Positions 1-8,592 of a DNA stretch of 15,489 bases are shown piece after piece (position 1 is the stretch's first letter; every line of letters begins with the position of its first letter). Both the position numbers and the translations under genes were made by a program. The stretch is from Tieghemiomyces parasiticus (Eukaryota; Kickxellomycota; Dimargaritomycetes; Dimargaritales; Dimargaritaceae), in assembly GCA_027575765.1 (NCBI GenBank), contig JANBPT010001059.1, forward strand, positions 1-15,489, in the 5' to 3' direction. The notes under the pieces are model-generated. The model saw only the letters and a list, made by a program, of their open reading frames with translations. It did not search any database and had not been told where the DNA came from.

Positions 1-1
1 A

Positions 2-235
2 AAACGAGACGACACCGCCAGCTCACGGGAAACGGAAACCGGTGTACCCATCCCTCGCCTTACACTCGTCGCAGCGTACGCGGCATGGCTGGAAACTGAG
101 GGTGATCGCTACACGGTGGCACGCCGTGTGGTACATGGTAACGCAGAGGAACGTCGGCGCAGAAAGTCGAGCCAATCGCTGGTCGACAAGCTCTTGATTG
201 AAAAAAATAATGATATATTTCATATAGTGCCATAG
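2..235 (+). CDS. Possible 3' end of a gene cut by the left edge
   Basis: An open frame runs from base 2 to a TAG at 233-235 (77 codons) without an ATG near its left end, so if real it is the C-terminus of a gene starting outside the window. The deduced peptide reads like natural protein: a hydrophobic helix-like stretch (LTLVAAYAAWLE), then a basic, Arg-rich segment (NAEERRRRKSS) and a Lys-rich end. About 58% of third codon positions in the first 67 codons are G or C, less biased than the carrier gene further right, and the last ten codons are AT-rich, so the true end or a splice site could lie earlier. I recognise no domain and no catalytic motif. An open frame of this length at an arbitrary edge is not rare by chance (a few percent per frame), so this is a candidate only. 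Confidence 0.3.
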   Translation, partial: KRDDTASSRETETGVPIPRLTLVAAYAAWLETEGDRYTVARRVVHGNAEERRRRKSSQSLVDKLLIEKNNDIFHIVP

Positions 236-1398
236 AAGAGCATCCTCACGCAAGGTCAAGCTGAATAGGGATGCCACAATGGCCCTTGCTCAAATAACAA
301 CGGGCCGTGAGGTTGTTGAATGTCTTCGTAAGAATGGGCCCCGCTTTTCAGGTCCCCAGTCTTGACGTTTTCGCTCCGCTCACCGGTGAGAGGGGGGCAG
401 ACAGAGTAGCACGTTTTGAGGCAACTTCGGTCACTAAGAGTACTAAATCCAATCTATCCAATGGCCCCAACAATGGCTACTGGTGCTAAAAAAAATGAGA
501 CCCCGGAGGCTAGCCAGCCGACTAGCCAGCTGCGGACCGTTTGATAGCGACCAAGTCTAGGTGTCGAGACTGCCCTAACCTGAGCAGCAGCCTACTGGAC
601 GGGATTACTTGGCGGGTAACATCAGGACAAATATTCTCCTAGCATCCCAACCCGTCCACACTTGCGCCTCTCTCAGCCGGTTTCACCGATTCACCTGGCC
701 TGGAACGTGTCTGTCTTCGAAACAATAATCGGGGCTCAGGCTTGATTCTACAGGTAAGGCCAGGGCTATGCGATACCTTGAACACGCTCGGCTAGACTCC
801 GGTGAGAAGCCGATTGGTGGTATTGGATGTGCAAGGGGTGAATGCTCCTCATCGCGTCCCGGACAGTGTATTTCCGATGGCAGATAGGGAAATAGGCTAG
901 CAACGGTACGGCAGGCAGGGTGCTGGAACACGTAACGCTATGCGAATTAAAGAATGATGGGGATAGTGGATAGGATGTCAAAGTGGTTTACAATAAAGGA
1001 TGTAGCGAACGGTTGCAAGTTTTACTAGCGGAGCTCCATGTTTGTAGTCCACGTACGGGCCGACGTGCCATTAGGCCTGTCAGGGTGTGTGCACCAGCAT
1101 CGAGGATTGCCCGTGCTTTTACCTGCTGCACATAAAGTCGTGCGGGTGACTGTCGGGAAGCACATAGCCAGGTCCACTTTGTAGAACTTAGTTGGATCCC
1201 TAGTAAACCGTTATGTAGGTATAGCAGTTACAATACGAGTATTACTGCTATTCAGATTTACCTAGTCAAAGTATTTACATTTTGCGGTAAAGTTCTTCTC
1301 TAGAGGACTACGCCTCATAGAGGGGCCTTATTGAAATGTTCGCCCAATAAATAGATACCAAGTAAAATTTTGCAGAATTCTAAGTCAAACGGTGTTTA
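236..1398. other. Intergenic, no firm gene
   Basis: No long open frame, RNA gene or clear repeat is supported here. On the plus strand there is a pair of intron-like boundaries that are phase-compatible: an acceptor ending at 351 and donor at 386 (GTGAGA), then an acceptor ending at 676 (CCTCTCTCAG) and donor at 754 (CTACAG before GTAAGG). Without a recognisable product these are reported only as a finding. The right part should contain the 3' flank of the mariner relic, but I could not define its terminal inverted repeat. Confidence 0.5.
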
Positions 1399-2487
1399 TT
1401 AAATATTACCTCCATCGCTCTGTACCGCTCGGCGAGCCCTTTTTAGCCAGCTATCATAGAAGCCTCTAGAGTGTTACGGCTGTAGCTTGGCCAGCTCTGA
1501 TTGCCAGGTATCCATGACCGCCTCCACTTTTATGAACTTCTTGCCCCTCAGCTGCTGTTTGACATTCCTGAACAGAAGGAAATCGCAGGGGGCTAGATTA
1601 GGACTATAGGGAGGGGCCAAAAGAATTTTTAGTTTAGAGTTGGAAATGTAGGTCTGTGTAGCTACAACACCTTGCGGTGGTGCATTATCATGGTAAAGCC
1701 GCAGTGAGGTGATGGTCCAGACTCCCACGCGCCTCCACCCAGGCCTGGACCATGGGCTTTAGCCCGTACTCTACATAGAGTTCGGCGGAGACCTTGACAC
1801 CAGGGGGGCTTGACACTCAGGTGGAATAGGCCACGCCTAATGAAATAAATGGTCAGCATCACCTTGAGTGTAGTATGGCCTTAGCGGGTTTCAGTTGTGA
1901 TAAGGCCACCTGTAGGACACCACCTCCGGCAGTTGGAGCCAACAGGGGGATCATCAAAGGTACACTCAAGTCTCATTGCCTGTGACGATGGAGTCCAGCA
2001 GGTAGTCACTGGCCCCATTAAATTTCTCCAGGAACTCGGTGGTAAAACGTACCCGCTTGTGGCGCTGGTCATTGGTGAGGTTGTGGGGGATCTAGCAATT
2101 GAAATAGCTGTGCAAACCCAGGTCCCTGTGCAGGACTCTGCGCATGGTACTAGGGGAAGTATGGCAGACCCAGGCCAGCTGCTCAGCAGTCAGTCGAGGG
2201 CTTTCCCCCAGTCGTTTCAGGATTGCGTCCCCATAATATCCACCAATGTCATCTGATGGGCGGCCAGAACGAGGGTCATCTGCAAAAGATTGGTGACCTG
2301 TGGGAAAGCAAGTCAGCCACCTGTAGATGGTGGAGTAGCTAGGGGCAGCCGAGCCCAGCTTGGAAGTCAAACCATTAAAAATATCATCTGCCTTGCGGCC
2401 CTCCAGATAGTAATTATAAATAAGGACCCATACATCACGCCTGGTTTACTTGGGTAGACTGGGGGAGGGGGTTTGAAAAGTAGACAT
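1399..2487 (-). pseudogene. Decayed mariner (DD34D) transposase
   Basis: Read on the minus strand from an ATG at 2487-2485 to a TAA at 1401-1399, the region (about 363 codons) matches the length and order of a mariner transposase. The first 174 codons stay in one frame and show the N-terminal helix-turn-helix part (IYRWLTCF, DDPRSGRPSD, LTAEQLA), the linker (RFTTEFLEKFNG) and the first catalytic motif. After a frameshift near 1957 come MLTIYFIRRG, then YHDNAP and YSPNLAPCDFLLF in another frame; the Asp codons at 1687-1689 and 1582-1584 have 34 residues between them, which is the DD34D spacing. The C-terminal end (FYDSWLKRARRAV) follows a further stop. The copy is dead: stops at codons 14 (TAA, 2446-2448), 132 (TAG, 2092-2094) and 174 (TGA, 1966-1968), at least two frameshifts, and the first catalytic Asp (motif TGDE) replaced by Asn (TGNE, 1975-1977). 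Cut-and-paste transposition is the known family activity. Confidence 0.92.
1399..2487 (-). mobile_element. Mariner-family DNA transposon relic (core)
   Basis: The span given is the transposase region only. A complete mariner is about 1.3 kb, with terminal inverted repeats of roughly 30 bp flanked by TA, so the ends should lie within some 50-150 bases outside these coordinates. I compared the two flanks and found only a 13-of-17 match (1306-1322 against the complement of 2572-2588) with no flanking TA, which is within chance. The element therefore either has eroded ends or ends that need a multi-copy alignment to see. No accessory gene is present. Confidence 0.7.
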
Positions 2488-4074
2488 GATGGATGATTAA
2501 AAAAGCAAACTGTTGAGTCTAAAATGGTTCAATCCTGGAGTGATTTATATCAATCAATTTGTCATTGTTGACTCTCTTAGGCTTCGTCTGAAACACTGCG
2601 ATCTGAGACCTCCCGCTTAAAATTATCAACCATTTTTGTGGCATCTATAATAGTAAATCTGATTTGTCCAATGAGTACATCGGTGACTGCTGTGCCGAGA
2701 TGAGGCGACGAAGACTAGCCAGCCGGCTTGCCAACCGTGAGTACCAGAGTAAGGGCCAAAATCGGATGCCAAAAGCGTGCGACCTGAGTCGCGGCCAGTT
2801 GAACTGGAACCCTGATATATGGTGTCAATATATATCACATTTTTGGTTATCAATTCGCTTAACACAGAAGTATCCCCAACCAAGTCCACCAACTACCTGT
2901 AGTTTGAGCTATCCACTCGGTACGAATCAAATAAAGTTTTTAGAATATAAACCTAAGGATGCGGTCAAAGCGATACCACTTGTAATACACCGACTTCTAG
3001 GTCTCATCTCCGAACTGGTTGGTGATATTGTGCACGGAGGAGGGGAATGTTGTCACCACGACTCGGTTGGTAAGTACTCAACAGATTAGTGTCACAGGCG
3101 AAACTACTGGTGGATAAAACGATTAGGCCAGGTAGTAAACGTAAACTAACACAATGAATCAAAACAAAGTGTTGATTAATGCATTAACTAACTGCTGTTC
3201 TTTTTTGAGAGGCAGCCGAAGGGGTCTTTTATACTAGACGATGACTGGCATCGTAAGCAACCTGATTGACATACGGAATGGCAAGAGTTCGGTTTGACAG
3301 CGAAAGGCGGGGCCAAGCTCCTGGTAAGAGGGAGGGACAGCTATAGTATTATCGGATCGGTAGAGAGAGTCAGCTGAAGAAAGAAGCTCTAATAGGATAT
3401 GGAGATGTCACTGTAGGAGGTATGAAGATTCGGGTATATAATTTAGTAAGCAGTAAGGCGAGAATGGCTGTCAGTACGGACCAGCAAGTTTTGGCAGGAT
3501 CAGTAGTTTGGGGCGTGCCAATGGGAAAGCATTGGGACACGGTAGGCTGAGAGAGAGGTTCGGTAGAGCGGCGGAGGTAACGCACCGTGGGCGATGAGAG
3601 GGACAGCAGGTGGGCCAGCAAAACCATCTGCTAAGAGTTGCGTTCAATGGATAATAATACCGACGAGGTCTAGGAATGGTGTATGTTAACGGGCGATAGT
3701 CGAATTAGGGGGCTCTAGCTGTCACCCGCGTATTGCTTCAACCAGCTTGTGGAGCCTTTGCTTGCTGCCAGAAAATCCTTATGACTGGCGAGTACGAAAG
3801 TGAGGAAGTGATAGCTCCATACTACCCAAGAGACCTACTCAACAACATGAACGGGTATCAAGGAAACAGAGTCGGCTCCCTACCATCGAAAATTCTGGAG
3901 CTGTTACGTATTCCAATGGCTACAGATAACTATTAATAAAAGCTACTCGAATCTCGACTGATCGCACCATCATTCCACTTTGACCCTTCGAACTCATTTA
4001 TACTTGGCTAATGGCCGTCTCCCTTCCAATACATGCCGATTTCGTACCGGGCCTGCATTGTTAATCTCAACCTA
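2488..4074. other. Intergenic, no firm gene
   Basis: Several open frames of 67-141 codons occur on both strands, but none has a recognisable motif, strong codon bias or a convincing splice context, and frames of this size are expected by chance. Visible small features are a 12-bp perfect palindrome at 3176-3187 and AATAAA at 3935-3940, directly over the TAA of a 51-codon ATG frame (3781-3936). The minus strand between 3230 and 3630 is pyrimidine-rich with many acceptor-like CAG or TAG ends. The promoter of the SANT/Myb gene should lie in the last few hundred bases; only a weak TATA-like TTTATAC near 3998 is seen. Confidence 0.5.
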
Positions 4075-5723
4075 ATGATGCTACGACGGCTGGCCTTGTC
4101 AGGCCGGAGTATGGCGCGGCCTGGACTGCCGTTGCCGAATCGGCCTGGCTTGGCTGTTCTCACTTATCAGGATAGCGACCCTGGGCTTGGAATGTCCCCC
4201 CTTCCGCTGCGCCATTATAGCGATTACCCATCGTTCACGACGGCCCTTCATACAATCAAGAACAAATTCAAAAGACGTGAGTTGAAATCCCCAGGACTGT
4301 GCTGCTGAACTTAGTGAATGGCCGGATTCCGTTGAACCCAGAGGCCCACTTGGCACTGTCTGACGCAGGCCCCTGTAGTCATAGTTGGTTGCAGTATCCG
4401 TTTTTAACTCCTTATGACTTGTATTCGGCTTCGTTTTTCCTCGACCTTCCTGTGTACCGTCCCAATATCCTCCTCTTTCTCTTGCCTTGTCTCCCGGACC
4501 GAGCAGCCAAGAAGAAGACTCCGGAGGAGCAGGCGGCCTGGGAGCTTGCTAACCGACTCCCCGAACCCAAACGGACGGCCCACGACAGGTACTGGACGCC
4601 GGAGGAAGATGCCCAACTTCTGGAGGCTGTCAAGGTCCATGGTAAGGAAAACTGGCCCACGGTGGCCAAGGTTATCGGACGACCCAGAGTGTGGCGGTAC
4701 GTGATGGAACGTTATAACATGTTGACCTTCCGCCCACCGCCGCCCCCGCCATGGACGCTAGAGGATAGTGCCCGGCTGATGAAACGGGTCGCCGAAGTCG
4801 GTCCGAACTGGGACCTCCTCCAACTGGAGTTCCCTCGCTACACCGAGCGGGCACTCGAAGCGCGCTACCTGGTCGTCACCGCGCCGGAGTCCAGGCTGTG
4901 GCGCAACTTAGAATTACAAATCATCACCGAAGCGTTAAAGAGATATGGTACGGAGCGTTGGGGGGAAGTTGCCAGGCAAGTGCGGACACAGGACGCCCAG
5001 GCGTGCTATGACTGGTGGTACAAGCACCCCCTTCAGTGGCACCACGCCAAGCGCAAGCTGATCAAACTGGCCCGTAAACCGTGGTCGGTCGACCACGACG
5101 TGAAATTACTTTGTGCGCTCTACGAACTAAAGCGGAAGATCCTACAAAAGGTGCCACTCTACGATGCATGGTGCCATGGCATTCACGAAGCTTTAAAGCT
5201 TCACCCCGCTACCGATTCCGAAGCCACGGAACCAGTGCTATATGAAAAGGCAGCGGGGGGCGAGAGTAATACCCCGAAGGGCGTGGAAACCCACCACGCC
5301 ACTACGACCGCCACTGCCAACCCAGTACCGAAACCAAAGTTCTGGCATCGAGTGTCATTAAGGGTCAACGGAGATCACCACCCGCAGCACTGCCTCGAAC
5401 GTTGGCAAATATTGAAAGCCATGGCGGCCTTGGCGAAGCGTTACGACCCGGTCACCGTGGAGCGACTGGAGTCCCTGCGCGATGGCTCCACGTTCCTCAC
5501 AGTTGACATGGCCCGGACGGTAGTCCCTGACTTGAGCAACGACGATATGGTTTTGTTGTTTGAATGGCAGGATATTCGGCGACAATTCTCTATTATGGTT
5601 GAGGAGGCTTCTCTTACAGTGGAGGGTAAATTGGCCACCACCGAGAATGCCCAGGAAAATGTGGTTGAAAGCGATACAACGACTGAGACTCGGGCTGGGC
5701 ATCAGGTATGTAGGGAAGCATAA
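4075..5723 (+). CDS. Four-repeat SANT/Myb protein with likely mitochondrial leader
   Basis: Two exons, 4075-4276 and 4507-5723, joined across a 230-nt intron (GTGAGT donor, GAGCAG acceptor) in matching phase, give about 472 residues. Residues 1-67 begin MMLRRLALSGRSMARP: Arg-rich, no acidic residue in the first 30, with a cleavage-like LRHYS near residue 50, so they resemble a mitochondrial presequence. Residues 96-371 hold four SANT/Myb repeats: R1 (W97, W117, W130), R2 (W150, W165 region, after a six-Pro run), R3 (W199, W219), and R4 (W260, W347, then HCLERW with W367), where some 65 residues are inserted inside the repeat. Such repeats bind DNA or histone tails; I infer DNA binding, possibly in mitochondria. 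An in-frame ATG at 4033 would add 14 residues. A CAG-GTATGT at 5703-5711 could be a further donor giving a different last few residues. Existence of the gene and the repeats is firm; the leader and intron are inferred. Confidence 0.85.
4277..4506 (+). other. Intron of the SANT/Myb gene, with an open frame inside
   Basis: The donor is AAAGAC followed by GTGAGT at 4277 and the acceptor ends in GAGCAG at 4506, after a pyrimidine-rich run (CCTCTTTCTCTTGCC). Splicing leaves phase 1 on both sides, joining the Arg-rich exon to PKKKTPEEQ. The frame of exon 1 would hit a stop at 4306-4308 if unspliced. The intron is, however, open from an ATG at 4299 in the frame of exon 2, so an unspliced or internally started message could encode a 474-residue form lacking the leader. 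Confidence 0.7.
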
Positions 5724-6941
5724 GGGCAGGGTTTCATTCTATATGCCAAGTGGCATGCAGCGGCTTTTATATAATAAAGAATGAGACTGTGTTAATCGCT
5801 GTATTGCACTAGCCAATTTTGTGAAATCAGCATTGATCTGGGGAGTTTCATTTAGGAGACTGAAGTGTAAATAACCATAAATAATTGGGATATGATCCAC
5901 TCGATAGTACCATGGCTCCTGGCTTCTCGACAAGCTACTGCACATTGCTAACCCCGGAAACTGAATGCCGGCCAAGGTTAGAATACGAGCCGTTTGGGTG
6001 CATCGGCATTAGCGCACGAGCCCCATGCGAGCCCAAAACGCCATATGGAGTACGGTGTACCAAGGTTCAACGCCTATCCTTCGCTCCAAGGTTCGCATGT
6101 CTAACTCACAAAATTAGACCAATATCTGATGGTTAGGTATCAATGGTACAGACCGTGACTATACCCGCCAACTTAGAGGGACTGAGAAGCGTAGGGTTAG
6201 CGTTATGCGATGCAGGCATATTCTACACACGTCCATCATAGTGCAGTTTAAGCTGTCGTCAAGGCAAGGACACCCGGTCAGGCATGGTACCCTCCATTCC
6301 AACTTGAAGCCGTAGGGATCAAGTGTACATAGAAAAACTTTAGATCACATGTTGCCGGCTCCACTCTAAGGTAACCGTCACCTTAAGTCGTAATATGAAG
6401 ACTGGGATAGCCCCCCCCCCCCTCCACCTCCACATTCGGAGTGAACGATATGCGAAAATAACTGCAGGTTGGCGGCGGCTACTAACCCTTCTGGAACAAT
6501 CGCAACTCCTGCTTCTTTTCCTTTTGGCCGGGAGTCTTCCGCAAGACACCTGGGGCGACAGTATGCTCCTCCACTGCTGGCCACTGATTTTAATTCTGCG
6601 CTGAGGAACCGGTAAGCCTTCGTTGTGGCCACTGACCACTGTTACTATCCCTCTCAGTTCATTTAGGGGGGGGATAACTTGGAAGCGTCGTTCAAAGATT
6701 CAGGGTCTTGTCGAGGAAATTAGGAAGAGTATACCACACCTTGTGTCGCGCTGAGCCGGCCGGTGGCCTCCACTTCACTCTACGCACATTCGCATAGAAT
6801 TGTGAAGGGCCAACGTTAGATAGTGGAACTTGGGGATGATGAGCTGCCGGACGATATTAACCTCGATTTACAACGGCCGTGCACCATCGCATGGATCAGG
6901 AGTAAAAGTGACTACATACCGGAAGCCGCGTGTACTATCGA
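5724..6941. other. Intergenic, no firm gene
   Basis: After the AATAAA of the SANT/Myb gene nothing coding is supported. The frames of 69-99 codons around 5885-6136 and 6340-6639 have no motif and are explained by chance. Visible features are a run of 12 C at 6411-6422 and three copies of CCAAGGTT (near 5974, 6059 and 6089). The right end holds the promoter of the next gene. Confidence 0.55.
5773..5778 (+). terminator. Polyadenylation signal of the SANT/Myb gene
   Basis: A canonical AATAAA lies 50 bases after the TAA of the SANT/Myb gene, in AT-rich sequence (TTTTATATAATAAAG). If the possible extra donor at 5706 were used with the CAG acceptor ending at 5760, the alternative stop TGA (5782-5784) would fall just after this signal, which argues against that splice form. 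Confidence 0.55.
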
Positions 6942-6950
6942 TATATAAAG
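6942..6950 (+). promoter_or_regulatory. TATA box of the 323-residue protein gene
   Basis: TATATAAAG is a near-perfect TATA box about 145 bases upstream of the ATG at 7094. An in-frame stop at 7034-7036 and no earlier in-frame ATG support a short 5' untranslated leader between the box and that start. Confidence 0.6.
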
Positions 6951-7093
6951 ACGCTCTCGGACCTACCTGTTCTCCATGATAGCCTAGTCTACATTGACTT
7001 CTTTTACCTATGAGTCATACTAAGGATTCATCCTAGACCCCACGGATCTCCTCACCAGCTACCCGAGAACGCTGCCCGCCCTCTCCGTTGGAA

Positions 7094-8065
7094 ATGAGCG
7101 ACCCCTTAAAATCGAACCTGTTCGAGAGGCGGCAGGCCTTATTGCGGACATCCAGCACTCCCGCCTCGACTCCTTTCAGACCACCCATCGTCCGTGGACA
7201 ATCCGATACCGGGGCCGACCTTCCCCGCCCTCGCGCAACCATGTGCTCACTTACCCGCCCCAACACAATCACACCCTTCGAATTGCCCACCCTAGATTAT
7301 TCAGATCTGGCCAGACTGATCGCCAATGAGAACCTCACAGCCGGTCCACTACTCCTTGCCTTGATCAAAGAAAAGGCCCAAGAGCCCGGGAACCTGCTGA
7401 TAGCAACTTGGCAGAGTATCCAGGAATTCTTCGTCAACGCCATCAGAGGATCCAAGCGGCTGGAGAGCGAGCGTGATTTATCCTTAAAGCTACTACAACG
7501 CGTGGCCAGCACCTACGAGCGGGCAGCTCATGATAACCGACCGGCGCCGGGGACGACCGCGGCGGATATGATTTTCCATGTAATGGATTTCCACACTGTC
7601 GTGGAAATGGTGGCTATTGTGGCCCAAGCGTGGGGGGATATCTGTCTGCGCAGCCTGGACCCGATCAGCGGTATCATCGACGCACTCGATCACGACGACG
7701 TGGCCCGACCCCCGTGTGACCTGGGCAACTACCTGCACCGGATGATCTTTATCCACAGCACGTGTATTTGCTGGCTGGCCGGGGCCATTTACATCCTTCG
7801 TGAGTGGACAAGGAGCATGCCGAAGTCTGCCGCGCAGAGCTGCCTAACCGCAGTCTGCCAGAAATTCAGTGATGTGGTCAAGTGCACGGTGTCGATGGCG
7901 AAAAATATAGAGACTCGCCTCCTGCCAAGACTGGATGGTCCAACTAGTACCTTCGCGCCCAAAATCGCGGCTATGAACTGGGCAATGTCCGTAGTGGATG
8001 TTGAACAGCCCGCTCCTGGGCCCAATTGGGCAGCCAATTCTGATCTGTCGTTGGGAGGGGCCTAA
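7094..8065 (+). CDS. Unrecognised 323-residue, mostly helical protein
   Basis: A single uninterrupted frame from ATG (7094, G at -3) to TAA (8063-8065). A frame this long has a negligible chance of being random, and it is bracketed by a TATA box upstream and AATAAA downstream. I recognise no family. The first 70 residues are rich in Ser, Thr, Pro and Arg (SSTPASTPFRPP) and look disordered. From about residue 75 the sequence is helix-like with leucine-rich stretches (LTAGPLLLALIKEKAQ, LERVAS-type heptads around residues 115-150). A hydrophobic segment at residues 217-235 (MIFIHSTCICWLAGAIYIL) could be a membrane helix or a buried core helix; it holds two of the few Cys residues. No catalytic signature, zinc-binding set or signal peptide is visible. 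The C-terminus is Pro/Gly/Asn-rich. Function is unknown, and the neighbours, each with its own promoter, give no clue. Confidence 0.85.
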   Translation: MSDPLKSNLFERRQALLRTSSTPASTPFRPPIVRGQSDTGADLPRPRATMCSLTRPNTITPFELPTLDYSDLARLIANENLTAGPLLLALIKEKAQEPGNLLIATWQSIQEFFVNAIRGSKRLESERDLSLKLLQRVASTYERAAHDNRPAPGTTAADMIFHVMDFHTVVEMVAIVAQAWGDICLRSLDPISGIIDALDHDDVARPPCDLGNYLHRMIFIHSTCICWLAGAIYILREWTRSMPKSAAQSCLTAVCQKFSDVVKCTVSMAKNIETRLLPRLDGPTSTFAPKIAAMNWAMSVVDVEQPAPGPNWAANSDLSLGGA

Positions 8066-8252
8066 CTACCGCGGTCCAGGTGGAGAGCCACCCGAGTCTA
8101 GGCAGCTATCTAGCCGTCACGCTTGCCCATCGGCGGGTCAAAACTTGCCCGTGTTTCGCACTTTGCTTGAGTTATGCAGTATAGTGTGTTTTTTTTTCTA
8201 ATCTACCAACAATCTTCCCACTATCATCTATCCATTTTCTTGTTTGTATCAA

Positions 8253-8258
8253 AATAAA
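8253..8258 (+). terminator. Polyadenylation signal of the 323-residue protein gene
   Basis: AATAAA in the context ATCAAAATAAATTCC, 188 bases past the stop codon and downstream of a T-rich stretch. It is the only canonical signal between this gene and the next one. Confidence 0.5.
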
Positions 8259-8524
8259 TTCCTGGAAGGGTACTCAACCATGCCCGTTTCCCTCTAGCCC
8301 AGCCATCTGGCAATAGGTGGTCTTCTGTAAGTTGAAATATCTGCACGTTGACACACACCCGACTCTGATAGGCATTTTCGTTTGACCAACGATCTGCTAG
8401 CGCCGCGGTTAGTTGAACAGGCGCTGCACTTGACCTTAATACGATTGCCTATTCCGCACTAGTTTTCAAAGGTCCGATGTTACATACCTACTGACTTCAG
8501 CACCCGGTACGTGGCACGGCATTC

Positions 8525-8558
8525 CGTGGTGGGGGCGCTCGTGGCGTTTCCCACCACG
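8525..8558. repeat. Perfect 9-bp inverted repeat (hairpin)
   Basis: CGTGGTGGG at 8525-8533 is followed after 16 bases by its exact complement CCCACCACG at 8550-8558. It lies 855 bases upstream of the carrier start codon. It could be a dimeric transcription-factor site or a cruciform; the sequence alone does not decide. Confidence 0.6.
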
Positions 8559-8592
8559 ACTCATTAGCCCTTAGACGAGACGGCTGGCTAAC

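Noticed and set aside
1306..2588. Terminal inverted repeats of the mariner (1306-1322 against 2572-2588)
   Set aside because: Only 13 of 17 bases pair, no TA duplication flanks them, and a match this good is expected about once by chance when scanning both flanks.
2664..3089. 141-codon plus-strand open frame
   Set aside because: No motif or codon bias; one or two frames this long are expected by chance in six frames of this window.
3234..3627. Minus-strand open frames (85 codons from ATG 3627, and a second ending at 3234)
   Set aside because: They look Leu/Ser/Pro-rich because the strand is pyrimidine-rich; no domain and no consistent exon joining in phase could be found.
4299..4506. Taking ATG 4299 as the main start of the SANT/Myb protein
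   Set aside because: The first 69 codons have no motif and end in a pyrimidine-rich run and CAG acceptor, while a GTGAGT donor 22 bases upstream of the ATG gives a phase-matched join to a better exon. Kept only as a possible isoform.
5885..6136. 83-codon plus-strand frame after the SANT/Myb gene
   Set aside because: No motif, no promoter or polyadenylation signal, length within chance.
6340..6639. Overlapping minus-strand frames with a Gly run
   Set aside because: The Gly run is a translation of the 12-C homopolymer; two frames are equally open and neither has a family motif.
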